Positions 11,880 through 22,956 of a DNA stretch of 64,000 nucleotides are shown in pieces. The translations under genes were made by a program, and so were the position numbers. The notes under the pieces are model-generated. The model did not search any database and had not been told where the DNA came from. It saw nothing but the letters and a program-made list of their open reading frames with translations. Within the stretch, counting starts at the first letter, position 1; every line of letters starts with the position of its first letter. Origin of the DNA: Orientallactaga sibirica (Eukaryota > Chordata > Mammalia > Rodentia > Dipodidae); NCBI GenBank assembly GCA_036365145.1, contig JAEOAD010000018.1, positions 13,002,501-13,066,500 on the forward strand, read 5' to 3'.

Positions 11880-12345
11880 AGATCTGCCAATTCAATAAGA
11901 AAAGATAACCAACTGCTCACCAGAAGATGTGCCACCTCTACTACATTCACTGGAGTCCAGAAGAAACTGCAGAGAAAGCAGTGACATGAGGATTGCTACC
12001 ATTGGTAGCCTGACAGCTGCCCCCAGGGAAATAGCAACAAATACAGAGGTGAACTGAAACACATCATAACAGAAATACAAAGGCTACAGAGAATGCAACA
12101 CTAAAAACAACCTTCGAACACACCCAAGGCTCAGGATTGTTGCCAAAGAGGGGGTGGGAAGATTGTAAGAGCAGAGGGTGGGTAGAAATATTCTATGGTA
12201 TGGTCCTCCAGAAACTGAGACCCTAATTATCCCACAGTGACCACCAAGGACCCTACTGAGGAGGGCCCCTACGGAAATGGGGACTATAACCTATGTAAAT
12301 ATATATACACACACATATATATATTTAAAAAATAAACATACTGAT
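11880..12345 (+). mobile_element. L1 3'-UTR-like fragment (subfamily A)
   Basis: It shares the string agaaaagataac followed by an aactgctcacc-type block, and the core 'gattgtaagagc', with 40400-40890; the 'tgtaagagc' core is also shared with the 3' UTRs at 33.9 and 56.1 kb. It is non-coding with an AT-rich (TATA)n end. I interpret it as a 5'-truncated L1 insertion; no clear duplication was found. Confidence 0.55.
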
Positions 12346-12632
12346 TACTAATGAAAACATAAAAAGGTAAACATGAGAGCAAGGAAATCAAAAGAAAAAC
12401 TTTAGGGAGGAAACAAGATATTTAAAAGCAATGGAGGTGCATTTGATCCTTGGGCAAACAGGCTTGTGAATGTCACATATCCATAACTCTGAGGCCACCT
12501 TGACTAGGAGCTAGGTAGGATGACTGACACAAGGGCTTTCTCAGAAAATTTCAAATGATAGCACTCTGTAGTTTAGCAATACAGGAATTTAGAGAATGTT
12601 ATTTCAGAAAACAAATTATTGGCAGCCAAAAA

Positions 12633-12945
12633 GGCAGCTTAGTGGGTAAGAATGCTTGCTGCACAATCATGAGGACCTGAGTTTGATCCCAGAACCCATG
12701 TAAAAGCCAGGTGTGGTCACACATGTCTGTAACTCCAGTGCTGATGGACGTGGAGACAAAAGAATAACTGGGGATCACTGGTCAGCCAGTCTAACAAAAA
12801 CCTTGTGAGCTCCAGGTTCAGTGAGAGTCTGTCTCAAGGGAATAAGGATGAAGAGTAACAGAGGACACCCAATGTCCTCCTCTGGTCTCTTCTCATGTGT
12901 GTATCTGTGCACACACATCTCACTCACACATATATACCACACACC
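12633..12945 (+). repeat. B3-like SINE
   Basis: Same block order as 2633-2946 (gcagcttagtgggtaag, aaaagccaggtgtggtcac, ggtcagccagtctaac, gtcctcctctggtctc, CA-rich end). Confidence 0.78.
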
Positions 12946-13198
12946 AAAATTAATAAATAAGAAGGCTTGAGGGCAGAGTTGGGCAGTGGAGAGGTGTGGA
13001 GCCACTGCAGCAGGTGAGGCAAACAGAAGGAACATATAGGGCCTGGAACATGCTGTGGAGATGACAGGGAGCATCTCTCTAATTGGAAGCTGACGCTGAG
13101 TTGCCAGCAGATCTAGTTGTCGTGGAGACTAGACATCATGAAGTGGGGACAATGGAGTCAGGGAGATTGTCTATCACATGGTCTATGAAGTCACGGGG

Positions 13199-13581
13199 TG
13201 TGGTAGTTTGAATATATGTCCCCTAATATATTCAGTGTTTTATTAGTTATAGTTTGCATCTATAATCACCTTGCTAGAGGCAATGTCACTGGGGGCTGGT
13301 CTTAAGGTGTGGGTTTGAGATTCCATTGTAAAGATATGCAAATGTGCCTAGCAGGAGTTCCTGAAGTGTGCTGTGTGACTTTTTGGCTGTAGTTTTGCTC
13401 TGTGTGCTGTGGTGGCTGGTTGGCTTTCTCTCTCTCTGCTTGGCCCTGTGAAAGCAGGCTGCTTTTCCTGCCTTTATGGAACATCCCCTGGATCTGTAAG
13501 CTTCAATAAATAATATCCCTTCCTCCATAACTGTGCCTGGTCTGGAAGTTCATCTCAGCGAACCTGAAGCTGTCTGCTACA
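13199..13581 (+). repeat. Solo MaLR-type LTR (TG...CA, 383 bp)
   Basis: It begins TGTGGTAGTTTGAATATATG and ends CTGTCTGCTACA. The flanks are cgggg and tgggg, a 5-bp duplication matching at 4 of 5 bases. An AATAAA lies near 13506. The opening matches the ORR1/MT-type MaLR LTRs of rodents. It is non-coding, and the same family recurs inverted at 62986-63369. Confidence 0.8.
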
Positions 13582-14747
13582 TGGGGGTTGTTTGGGTCAG
13601 TCTGGAGCTACTAAGGACAGAAGAATATGCCAATATTCTGGGACTATTGGAATAGCATAGAATTCATGCCTAAGATAAGTCATGTTTGATCTCCATGTTT
13701 GTGATTCAAACCTCTAAAAGGATGTGCTGCTGATTTCCTGGCTGGCATTTTCTACTCTCTTTGGGGCCAGGCCTACCCCAGCCAGGGGCCCTGCAGCAGC
13801 CCTTGGCATTATCCCTTGGAACAATCATTTAGAAGAGTATAAAATCCATGTGATTAGATTGTTAGGTTTTCAAAGTTACTTGTGGTCTCTCTTCAGTACA
13901 CTCCTGTTATCCTCCTCAAGGTTTCTTATTTAGGAAAGTTTGTTTCTTAAACATAATATATGAATTATTATTTGGTAGCAAACAATTTGAGATAAGCTAT
14001 GGAGCCATCAGAACCCTCAGCCAAAAGTAAATAATTTGATTTTTTAACTTTATTGATTAGCTTCTCACCCAAAGAAGCTTTTATTGAATCAACATTTGAT
14101 TTCCTGGTACAAAAACTAACTCTGCCAAGACATGCTTACCATAATTGACAATGAAAATATTCTGCCATAATAGTTTATTTTTTTGCATGATGGAATGTGT
14201 GTTTCTAATTTTATGTAATACAACTTCCTGTTAGTTATAACCAATTGCAGCTTCTGCTTTGACAAATGGACCCAGAGAGAAAACATAAAATCCCTCACAC
14301 ATGGAAATAACTGATTTCAGCAGTAAATTTTAGCATTAGTAAGCTTCTTCATAGGTGAAGAGTAATGTGGGTTATTGTGAAGAAATAAACAGTTTCAAGT
14401 CACCTGCAGAACACAAGGCAGAGAGAAAAATACTGGCACAATTGAGCTCAACGTGACCTTGGAGGTTCAACTGAAAACATTCACACTCTCCTCAGTCAGG
14501 TGAAGGGGAAAGCAACCACAAGGTCAAGAACACCAGGGAAGACTGAGAAGAGGGCTTCATGGGCCACTGATCTACCGAATTTTGAGAGCACTCTCCTAAC
14601 TCCATTTCACCAAATTCCCAGAAGTAGACTTTTATGTGGAGGAAATTCTACAGCTAGTAAAAGCAGGATTCAAGGAAGACTCTAATCCTTTTTTTCTATT
14701 TCTGTTTCTAGATTGTTCATAATTACAGGGAATTTAAGAAAAGAAAA

Positions 14748-14870
14748 AGCCTGAAATGGCTTTGCATAGTTATAATCACAGCACTTTGCAGACTAAGACA
14801 GACCAGAGACTTCAAGGCCAGCCTGAACTACACAGCAGGACCCCATCTCAAACCAACCAACCAAGAGACA
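14748..14870 (+). repeat. Diverged B1 SINE
   Basis: The core 'cctgaaatggctttgcatag...atcacagcactttg...aaggccagcctgaacta...ccatctcaaa' aligns with B1 throughout its length. Confidence 0.7.
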
Positions 14871-14902
14871 AAAGAGGAAAAGCTTATACTAGACCCTCTT
14901 AA

Positions 14903-15157
14903 AATTAATTTATTTACAAACAAAGAAAGAGACATAGAGAAGAGACACACACAGAGAAAGAGAGAGAGAGAGAAAGAGAGAGAGAGGAACAGAGAGAGAC
15001 AGAATGGGTGTACCAGTGTGTTTATCCACTGCAAATGAACTACAGATGCATGCCACATTTTGTGCATCTGGCTTTATGTGGATACTGGGAAACTGAATCT
15101 AGATCATTAGGCTTTGCAGGCAAATGGCTTAACAACTGAGCCATCTCTCCAGCCCAA
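14903..15157 (-). repeat. Jerboa-type B2-superfamily SINE
   Basis: Antisense copy with a long (GA)n tract (about 14950-15000), then ccactgcaaatgaactac, gcatctggctttatgtgg and ctgagccatctctccagccc. Confidence 0.85.
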
Positions 15158-15162
15158 GGAAA

Positions 15163-15490
15163 TGTTTATATTGGTGGTCCACTTGACCAGACCTAGAATA
15201 ATTTAGGGAAATGAACCTGTGGGTTTACCTGTGAGAGGTTATTTTGATGAAGTTAATTGAGGTAAGAAAACCTACCTTAACATTTTGCACTGTATAAAAA
15301 GGAGAGAGCTAGCTGAGCATCACTATTCATAACTGTCCACTTCATCACCGTAGAATGAATGTGACCAGATGTTTCATGCTCCTGTTGCCATGCCTTCCTG
15401 TCATGGACTGTAACCTTAAACTGCAAGCTGTAATGAACCCTTCCTCTCCTAACTTGCTTCTTGCCATGTCACAGTATTAAGAAGATAACT
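15163..15490 (+). repeat. Solo LTR, same family as 17732-18063
   Basis: It shares the block order with the LTR pair at 17.7-19.7 kb: 'ggtccacttgaccagaccta', 'ttaattgaggtaag', tataaaaagg (TATA-like, 15293), 'atggactgtaacctta', 'aacttgcttcttgcc'. Name uncertain; MaLR-like. Confidence 0.6.
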
Positions 15491-15871
15491 AATTCAAAAA
15501 GAAAGTGAGAGAGAGGAAGAAAGAAGGAGGGAGAAAGGAAGGACATGTGAAGAATCCACTATTTCTCAGATTTGTTACCTGCTGCTATTAACCCAATACC
15601 ACAGATTGAGAAAGTCACAGTTCTGGTCCAAGGCTGAGGGATTGAATCTGGTTCTTTGTCTTCCTGTTAGAAGAATCCTGAGGTGACTCAGGGCATACAT
15701 GGCTACAGGCAGAGAAAGCTTGTTTGTGTTTTGGTCTCTCCCACCTCTTATAAGGCTACCAGGATTCAATCATAGGGACTCTGTCCTAAGGATTTTATTT
15801 AACCTTAATCATCTCCCAAATGCCCTGCTTCTAAACACTATAGTTAAATTAATTTCTCACCTTTTTTTTTG

Positions 15872-15892
15872 GTGTGTGTGTGTGTGTGTGTT
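15872..15892 (+). repeat. (GT)n microsatellite
   Basis: Uninterrupted gt dinucleotides following a T run. Confidence 0.9.
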
Positions 15893-16221
15893 TGATGTGT
15901 GTGCATATTCATGAATGTGAATGCAGGCCATGGTGCGCAGGTGTATAGAGCCTAGAGGACAACTTTCAGGAGGTAGTATTTGCCTTCTAGCTCCTTTCAG
16001 GCAGAGTCTATCTCTCTTAAATAAAAATAAATAAATAAAATATATAAAAAAACAAAATAGCATGTTATTTATAGAAAAAATAAGAGGGTGGGAATATCAC
16101 AGTCACTCCCTGTGCCAGCTGTATGTAATGATGTATGGGGTGTTGTGGCCTCAAAGGGAGAGAAAGCATGTTGAGGGCAGAAGATCAAAGGATGGGAAGC
16201 TCCATTTAAACAGCTATGGAG

Positions 16222-16425
16222 GGCTGGGGAGATGGCTTAGTGGTTGAGACATTTGCCTGCACAGCCAAAGGGCCCAGGTTCGATTCCCAAGAACTCATAT
16301 AAGCCAGATGCACAAGGTGGCACACACATATGGGGTTTGTTTGCAGTGGCTGGAGGCCCTGGCATGCCTATTCTCTCTATCTGCTTCTTTCTGTCTTTCT
16401 CTCAAATAAATAAAAAGAAACAAAT
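16222..16425 (+). repeat. Jerboa-type B2-superfamily SINE
   Basis: Sense copy: gggctggggagatggctta ... ccaggttcgattcccaag ... ggaggccctggcatgcc ... tctcaaataaataaa. Short tatggag repeats flank it. Confidence 0.88.
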
Positions 16426-17204
16426 ATGGAGAGGTCATCACCTGTGTTGGATCAGACCCTTCGATGCTATAGCTGCTTTGGCGTCTCCATTTTCCTGTAG
16501 GCAACCCCTCTCCCATGCTCTGTACAAAGCCATATAAACTCATGGTTTGCCAGGTTGAATTTTAGTGGAATCAGTATCAGTTAGTTTGTTGTTTGGGAAG
16601 CAAGTGCTTGTTGGCATCTCTCTAGAAAAAGAGTTTAGGCTACAGGGTTTAAAGGAAAACATGCTATCTATTTCAAAAAGAAAACCTACTTATTTACAAC
16701 GTATTTATAATGATGATCATGATATATCCAACGAGAACAAATCTGAAACTGCCACTTGGGACAAGTCATTAGCAATAACACCAGTAGCAAGACCAATCAA
16801 CACAAAGGGACTTAGACCTTGGGTCACACCTCAGTAGAAGTGCTTAATTAGCATGACAACAAATGCTGCCTTAGACCTATTAAGATAGGCCTATGAAGCA
16901 CTGGAATAAGTCTGAAATCCTCTGGCTTCTCTTCAGATGGTATAAATCTTTTATCTTTTACTAAAATAGGACTGGAAATGATATTTTTATGTTATATATA
17001 TTTCCCACAATAAAAGATGAAATGTCAGAAATTTAACTGCCATCCAAAATAAAATTCAGTATTCATAAAAGACTGACAATAAAATCCAGTTTTTTTAAAC
17101 ATTGCAATGTCTAGAAGTTAATCAAATATTAATAAACACGCAAAGAAGAAAAAAAAAACATGACTGCATTCAACAAGCTGTCATTCTGTGTTAAAATATC
17201 TTAT

Positions 17205-17700
17205 ATAAGCAACATAAGTAAGAAAAAGTTTATTTTGGCTCATGGTTTTAGATATTTTAGCCTATCATGTCTGGGAAGGCAGGGTGGAACAGAACAATTC
17301 ATGTTGTGGCAGGCAGAAAGTACAAAGAGAGTGTCTGTGTTTTCTGCCTTTAGTCTATCTCCCGTTTTTAATTTATGAGACAGACAACAAGAGACAGAGT
17401 GAGAGAGAGAGAGAAAGCAAGTGTTTGTGTGTGTGTGTGAGAGAGAGATGGAGAGAGAGAGAATTGGTGCACCAGGGCCTCTAGTCCCTGAAAACTAACT
17501 CCAGATGCATATACCACCTTGTGTGTGTGTGCCACTTTGTACACATGTGTCACCTTGTGCATCTGGCTTATGTGGGTTCTGAGGAGTTGAACCTGGGTCC
17601 TTAGGCTTTGTAGGCAAGCGCCTTAAGTGCTAAGCTATCTCTCCAGCTCTATCTCCCCTTTTTCCCTCCCTGGCCTCCAACCTAAAGGGAACTGGTAAGG
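17205..17700 (-). repeat. MaLR-like LTR fragment interrupted by a SINE
   Basis: 'agaaaaagtttattttggctcatggtt' and 'cagggtggaacagaac...ggcaggcag' resemble the reverse-oriented LTRs at 34.6 and 61.2 kb. A B2-superfamily SINE splits it. Low confidence in the family. Confidence 0.4.
17367..17648 (-). repeat. Jerboa-type B2-superfamily SINE
   Basis: Antisense copy with a GA/GT-rich tract, ggtgcaccagggcctctag, a locally repeated 'ccaccttgtg / gtcaccttgtgcatctgg' segment and an aagctatctctccagc end. The core appears internally duplicated (about 17505-17565). Confidence 0.83.
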
Positions 17701-17731
17701 TCTCTCCTCTTTAGTTGATACTCTCTGGAGA

Positions 17732-18063
17732 TGTGACATCATACATTAATTATCAACTTGACAGGACCTAGAGTGACCTAAGAAATAAGCCTCTGACCAT
17801 GCTAATGAGAGATTATCTTGATCATCTGTGGAAGGCACCATTCCATGGGCTGGCTGCTCGAGCATATAAAAAAGAGAGAACTCCCTGAGCACCAGCTTTC
17901 ACCTCAGTCTGCTTCCTGATGTTAGGTGCACTGTGACCACCTGCTGCATATTCCTGCCATCATACTCTCCTATCCACTAACTGTAAGCCAACAGAAACCT
18001 TTTCTCCTTAAGTTGCTTTTTTTCAGATATTTGCCCATAACAATGAAAACAATAATTAATGCA
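17732..18063 (+). repeat. 5' LTR of a MaLR-like retroelement
   Basis: It runs TGTGACATC ... AATTAATGCA. It aligns block by block with 19382-19750 (ttatcaacttgacaggacct, gagagattatct, ctccctgagcaccagctttc, aagttgctttttttc). A TATA-like 'catataaaaaag' is at about 17863. Confidence 0.7.
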
Positions 18064-19140
18064 GAAAACTGGTACTGAGAAATGGGACTGTTGCTGTGAT
18101 AAACCTGACCGTGTGGTTTTTAGGCCCATGGAACTGGTTTGGGGGAGGAACACTTGGAACTTTGAGCTAGAAAAGCCCTTGAATTCTATAAACAGAGATT
18201 AGTGGTCATTCTTATATGAACTTGAAGGACAAGAGAGAAACCAAAAAATGGAGACCCAGATCACAAGGTTTCTGAGGAGAAAAAGGACTCTATCAGAAAC
18301 TGGGATATTGGTAGTTTGTATTATACACTGTCAAACTGGCTACATTCTGTCCATGCCCTGTGAACTTGAGTGATGTTGAACTCAAGTGTAATGTTTGGTA
18401 GAGGAAATATCCAGACAGAATCAGATTGAGGCTGGTGCTGAGAAAGCAGACTTATTGTTAAAGATATGCATACCATCAAAGAAGAGAAAGCTGTGCTGCA
18501 CTGAGACAATAGGAAAGTTGTCCTGAGGGCAAAACCATACTTCTTGGAGGCTCCATCTGGCAAAATCCAAATTGGTTTGAAGAAAGGAAGCCTACACTGA
18601 AGGGGATCCCTGTTGGAGTATAACCACGCAGAAATGTGTTTTGCTGAGGTCAGCCTGGAAGGCATACAGATGCTTCTACAGCTAAGGTCAAAGGGACCCA
18701 GATTTCATCCCAAGCTGGCAAAAGAACTTGGCAATATTGTCCATGTGGTCATAGTTCACAGGCATGATAGATGCAAGGTTAATGGGGTAATGAAGTATTT
18801 CACCATGGTTCCAAAGAGCCACTGAGATCAGGTAATGTATGGTAGGGTCAGAGTTACTGCAAGGAAACCCTGAAAGGCCACTGAATGACACTATGGAGAT
18901 GAACTATAAGTTGCATTGGAGATCCCAGAATGTTGGAGACACAAGAACCATAGGATATATACTGAGGTAAGCAGCAAGTTCAGAGTGGTACTGCCCAAAG
19001 AGAGAGGCTGTGAGTGCTAAAGGAAGCAGAGCTAAAGGAGGAGGGCTACCCCAACCATTTGGAGCCCAGATGATTTAAACATTAGCCCTGGTGCCACACA
19101 TATAGCTGTAAGATTTGCAGTTTGTCCTGCTGAGTTCTGG

Positions 19141-19158
19141 TCTTTTTTTTTTTTTTTT
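19141..19158 (+). repeat. Poly(T) tract in the retroelement interior
   Basis: A run of 16-17 T after 'tggtc', just upstream of 'gggtgttcac'. Confidence 0.85.
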
Positions 19159-19381
19159 GGGTGTTCACAGTGAAGAGACTACCTTGAGTCTCAGAAGACT
19201 TTTGAAGTGTTGGGACTGTTAAAGACTATTGAGATGTTCAAATTAGAATTCAATGCATTTTGTATTATGAGAAGGAACAGGAGTCTATGGACCCAGGAGA
19301 GAAACCTCCTGTGCTACTGGGACAATATGGTGAATGGTTATGGCTTTAAAAGTGTTATGTCAAGTTAACAAAAGATATATT

Positions 19382-19750
19382 TGTGATATTTATATTGATT
19401 ATCAATTTGACAAGACCTAGAATCACCTAGGACTCTAGCCTCTGATCCTGCCTGTGAGAGATTATCTAGAGAAGGTTGATTGGGATAGGAAGTCCCATCT
19501 TATCTGTGGGTGGCACTGTTCCATGTATTGGATCCCAGACTGTATGAAAGGAAGAGAATTTTCTCAGAACTATCATTCACTTCTCTCTGCTACCTGAAAT
19601 TGGATGCAATGTGATCAACTGCTACATGCTCTTGTCTTAATACCTTCCCTGCAATGATGGACTGTAACCTCAAACTATAAGCCAAAATAAATTCTTCTTC
19701 CTTAACTTGCTTTTACCATATATAACAGCATCAAGAAACTAACTAATGTG
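19382..19750 (+). repeat. 3' LTR of the MaLR-like retroelement
   Basis: TGTGATATTTATATTGATTA ... AACTAATGTG. It pairs with the LTR at 17732. Its final bases are TG instead of CA, which is probably decay. Confidence 0.65.
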
Positions 19751-19838
19751 TCCTCATAGATACACCTAAAGGTGTGCATTATAAATCTCCTAGGTGCTTC
19801 CCAACCAATCAAGTTGGCAATTTAGATTTTCTCAATCA

Positions 19839-19993
19839 GGGCTGGAAAGATGGCTTTGCAGTTAAGCACTTGCCTGTGAATCCTAAGGACCCTGGTTTGA
19901 GGCTTGATTCCCCAGGCCCATGTAAGCCATATGCACAAGGTGGCACATGCATCTGGAGTTCGTTTGCAGTGGCTGGAAACCCTGGTGTGCTTA

Positions 19994-20024
<31 letters not shown>

Positions 20025-20064
20025 CAAATAAATAAATAAATAAAAATAAACAAAAATTTTAAAA
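19839..20064 (+). repeat. Jerboa-type B2-superfamily SINE with 15-bp duplication
   Basis: Sense copy: gggctggaaagatggctttg ... tctctctctctgtcgctctcaaataaataaat. It is flanked by agattttctcaatca (19824-19838) and agattttcttaatca (20065-20079). Confidence 0.92.
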
Positions 20065-20194
20065 AGATTTTCTTAATCAAGTCTACCCTCTTATCAATTG
20101 ATACCCAAACATCTCCTTAAACCATAATACTCCAACATAGGCTTATATTCATTTCACAATGTAAAATACATTTAGTCCTCTCCTAGAGCCTTCT

Positions 20195-20615
20195 GTTAAT
20201 TCCTTTCATGGCACTATGATCAAATTACTGACAGAAACAACACAAGAAAGGAAGACTAACTCTGGCTCTCAATTTCAGAAGGTTCAGTCCATTGTTTCAG
20301 TGCAGGCATGATGGAGCAGCTGATACTATGGTGGTCAAGAAGCAAAGTAAATGGCAATACAGGAAGGGTTTCAGACAACATAGAGCCCCAAGACACAATT
20401 TCTTCTCCAACTCTGCCCTTCATCCTACCTTTCCTCACCTCTCAATAATTGTTTAAGGTTATAAATCCATGAAAGGATTAATCCGTTCATTAGATCAGAG
20501 CCCTTGTGATTTAATTGGCTCTGGGAAAGCCATCACGGACATTCTCAGAAGTGTAACTTATTAACCTAGCTGTTTCTTAATCTAATAAAGTTGGCTATCA
20601 AATTAACTGTCACAA
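20195..20615 (-). repeat. MaLR-like LTR, antisense
   Basis: 'ttcctttcatggcactatgatcaaa', 'caatttcagaaggttcagtccat', 'ggcaggcatgatggagcag' and a TATA/AATAAA-free end resemble the other reverse-oriented LTRs here (34.6, 61.2 kb). Diverged. Confidence 0.45.
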
Positions 20616-21360
20616 GTCCTCCATAATCTTAATAATTTCAACATTGTTTCAAAAGCCTAAGTCCTCTGAGACTTGAAGCAAACTCTTAGCCATGACCTTC
20701 TGTGAAAACACAAAGTTACATAGTCCTATTATACAATGGCACAGAGTAAACATTCCTATTCCTAAAAGAAGAAATAGAACATCAAGGAAGGATCATATCA
20801 AAGCCCAGCAGGGCAAATGTTAAATCCTATAATTCCATGCCTGACCTCTGGGGCATGGGATGCTGTTATGAGTTCCAAAGGGTTTGTTTGGCAGCACTGC
20901 CCCAAATTTCCAGCCACAGCTTACTTGTTGGGCTGGTTTCACTTGTTGCCAGTGGCTTTCCTGGACAGATGCTCCTGGCATCCTGGCTTGAGGTCTACAG
21001 TACATGATAGGCTTCATTCTTGCTGTTTTGTACATTGACCTTGCATGGGATTCTTGTGGGCACTCTGGCTTTGATACATATTTCCTGGGATGCTGGGATT
21101 TACCTTGAAATCTGGTGGAAGCTTCTATGACCTAGTAACTACTGCATTTTGCATGTTTGCAAAACTAGCATCATATGGATGGTGCGCAGGTCTACCGCCA
21201 AATTGAGCAGAAGTTTGGACCCTTTGTACCATGACTGAAGTGGTTTCTGAGTGTCTGGATGGATGAAAACAGGCAAAATAATTCTGTAGGTGGACCTGTG
21301 TGAGTGTTCCAGAAAATTTTTCTTAAAGCAAAGTCTTTCAAATAAGAAAGAAATGTCTCA

Positions 21361-21548
21361 GGTTGGAGAGATGGCATAATGGTTAAGGTCTTTGCCTGTG
21401 GAGCCTAAGGACCCAGGTTTGACTGTCCAGTACCCATGTAAGCCAGATGCACAAGGTGGCACATGTGTCTGGAGTTTGTTTGCAGTAGCTAGAGGCCTTG
21501 ACATGCCCATTCTTCCCCCTTCTCTGTCTCGTTTTCTCTCTCTCTCTC
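21361..21548 (+). repeat. Jerboa-type B2-superfamily SINE, sense
   Basis: The head ggttggagagatggcataat is followed by the usual core up to the (CT)n tract. It has the unusual head variant 'ggcataatggttaag' in place of 'ggcttagcagttaag'. Confidence 0.85.
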
Positions 21549-21577
21549 TTAACCATTATGCCATCTTTCCAACCTGC
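21549..21577 (-). repeat. Inverted 29-bp copy of the adjacent SINE head
   Basis: The reverse complement of 21359-21387, matching 28 of 29 bases and sharing its private 'cataatgg' variant. It sits directly at the tail of the same SINE and forms a potential hairpin with a loop of about 160 bases. Confidence 0.85.
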
Positions 21578-21730
21578 CACTGCAATCGAACTCCAGACGC
21601 ACAGGCCACCTTGTCCATATGGTGCTTGTGTCACTTTGCGCATCTGGTTTATGTGGGACCTGGAGAGTAGAACATGGGTCCTAAGGCTTTGCAGGCAAGC
21701 ACCTTAACCACTAAGCAATCTCTCCAGCCC
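21578..21730 (-). repeat. Jerboa-type B2-superfamily SINE, antisense, 3'-truncated
   Basis: ccactgcaatcgaactccag ... tttgcaggcaagcaccttaa ... ctctccagccc. The CT-rich/AAAT tail portion is missing, so it starts at the point where the inverted head ends. Confidence 0.85.
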
Positions 21731-21868
21731 AGTCTATTACTTTTAAACTCAGCCTCACTCAAAGTCCCAGGACACAGAGTGCATCAAGTTATTTTCCAGT
21801 GCATGGCACAAATGGCTCCTACTCCAAATCACAGTAGTCGCTGTTCCCATCCGAAGCCACCTAAGCCA

Positions 21869-22215
21869 AGCTGTGGTTTGAACATAAAAAGTCCACCGTG
21901 GCTTCATGTGTTCCTAGTGAAGCCTCATACTTGATGAAGAGAATCTGGGAGCCTTTGGTACAGCCCCTGCTCTAGTAGAGGAAGTGTGTCACTGGAGTTG
22001 GGCCTTAGGAGTTTATAACCCAGCCTCCTTGCCTGTGCCAGTTACCTCACTCTTGTTGCTTCCTTCTAGCTGATGTGACAAGAAGTCTTTTCCTTGTTGT
22101 CTGTTCCTGTTATGGTTTCCCCCACTATGATGAAACTTCCCCTTCAAACTGTTTCCTTCCATAAGCTGCTTCTATTCAGATATTTTGTCCCTGTAATAAG
22201 AAAGTAAGTGCTACA
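21869..22215 (+). repeat. ORR1-like MaLR LTR
   Basis: The opening 'gctgtggtttgaacataaaa', 'ggaagtgtgtcactggag', 'gggccttaggagtttataac' and the end 'cctgtaataagaaagtaa' fit an ORR1/MT-type LTR. Solo and non-coding. Confidence 0.6.
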
Positions 22216-22370
22216 GTGGATCTTCCCATTTAGTTAACCCTCTATGGAAACTGCCATGCTGATACTCCTAGATGTGTGCTTTCTTAATCTCCTAGAGGCT
22301 TCTCAACCCAATCACACTGATAATCAAGACTAACCATCATAGTAATACATAATGAGAATAAAAATAGCCA

Positions 22371-22555
22371 GCCAAGGGGCTGGAGAGATGGCTCAGCAGT
22401 TAAGGTACTTGTCTGTGAGGCTTAAGAACCCAGGTTCGATTCCTCAGTGCCCATATAAGCCAGATTCACAAGGTGGTACATGCATCTGGAGTTTGTTTGC
22501 AGTGGCTAGAGGCCCTGATGTGACCATTCTCTCTCTTTTCTCTCCGTCTCTCAAA

Positions 22556-22598
<43 letters not shown>

Positions 22599-22611
22599 AA
22601 TATTTTAATAG
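22371..22611 (+). repeat. Jerboa-type B2-superfamily SINE with (AAAT)n tail
   Basis: Sense copy with a long (AAAT)n tail (22552-22600), flanked by aaaatagcca at 22361-22370 and 22612-22621. It is likely one of the younger copies. Confidence 0.92.
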
Positions 22612-22627
22612 AAAATAGCCATAAGAG

Positions 22628-22808
22628 AACTGGGCATGGTGGTGCATGCCTTTAATCCCAGCACTCAGGATGCAGAGATAGGGGGGATTGCCATGAGTTT
22701 GAGGCCACCCTGACAATACACAGTGAATTCCAGGTCAGCCTGGGCTAGAGTGAGACCCTACCTCGAAAAACAAAAAAACAAAACAAAACAAACCAAAAAA
22801 ACAAAAAA
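22628..22808 (+). repeat. B1 SINE
   Basis: ctgggcatggtggtgcatgc ... gagaccctacctcg with an (AAAAC)n-rich tail. It is immediately downstream of the SINE tail; an aatagcc-type repeat recurs after its tail. Confidence 0.9.
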
Positions 22809-22956
22809 ATAGCCTGTAGAAAAAATGCCCAAACAATAATGAAGATTTAATAGAGCAATTATAAACATGCTCAAGAATTTTTATTTCATGAACATAACAA
22901 AACAAGAAGAAATTGTAAAGAACAATGGGATTTCTCAGTTTGAACAATATGATATC

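Larger units (their letters stand above)
17732..19750 (+). mobile_element. LTR-internal-LTR non-coding retroelement (about 2.0 kb)
   Basis: Two direct LTRs (17732-18063 and 19382-19750) enclose about 1.3 kb without a substantial open frame. Immediately after the 5' LTR is TGGTACTGAGAAATGGGAC (18070), matching the start of MaLR internal regions as I remember them (TGGTACCAGGAGTGGG, tRNA-Leu type primer site). 'gaactggtttggggg' and 'gagctagaaaagcccttga' are also MaLR-internal in style. MaLR elements depend on ERVL proteins in trans. No gag- or pol-like peptide is visible. Target duplication was not resolved. Confidence 0.65.

Noticed and set aside
14950..15000. Regular short repeats considered as a CRISPR-like array (also at 5045 and 58333)
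   Set aside because: They are GA microsatellites or a minisatellite without unique spacers, in a mammalian genome.
18321..18891. Open frames of 67-114 codons inside the two-LTR element
   Set aside because: They show no gag, protease, RT or env resemblance and lie in a MaLR-type interior known to be non-coding.
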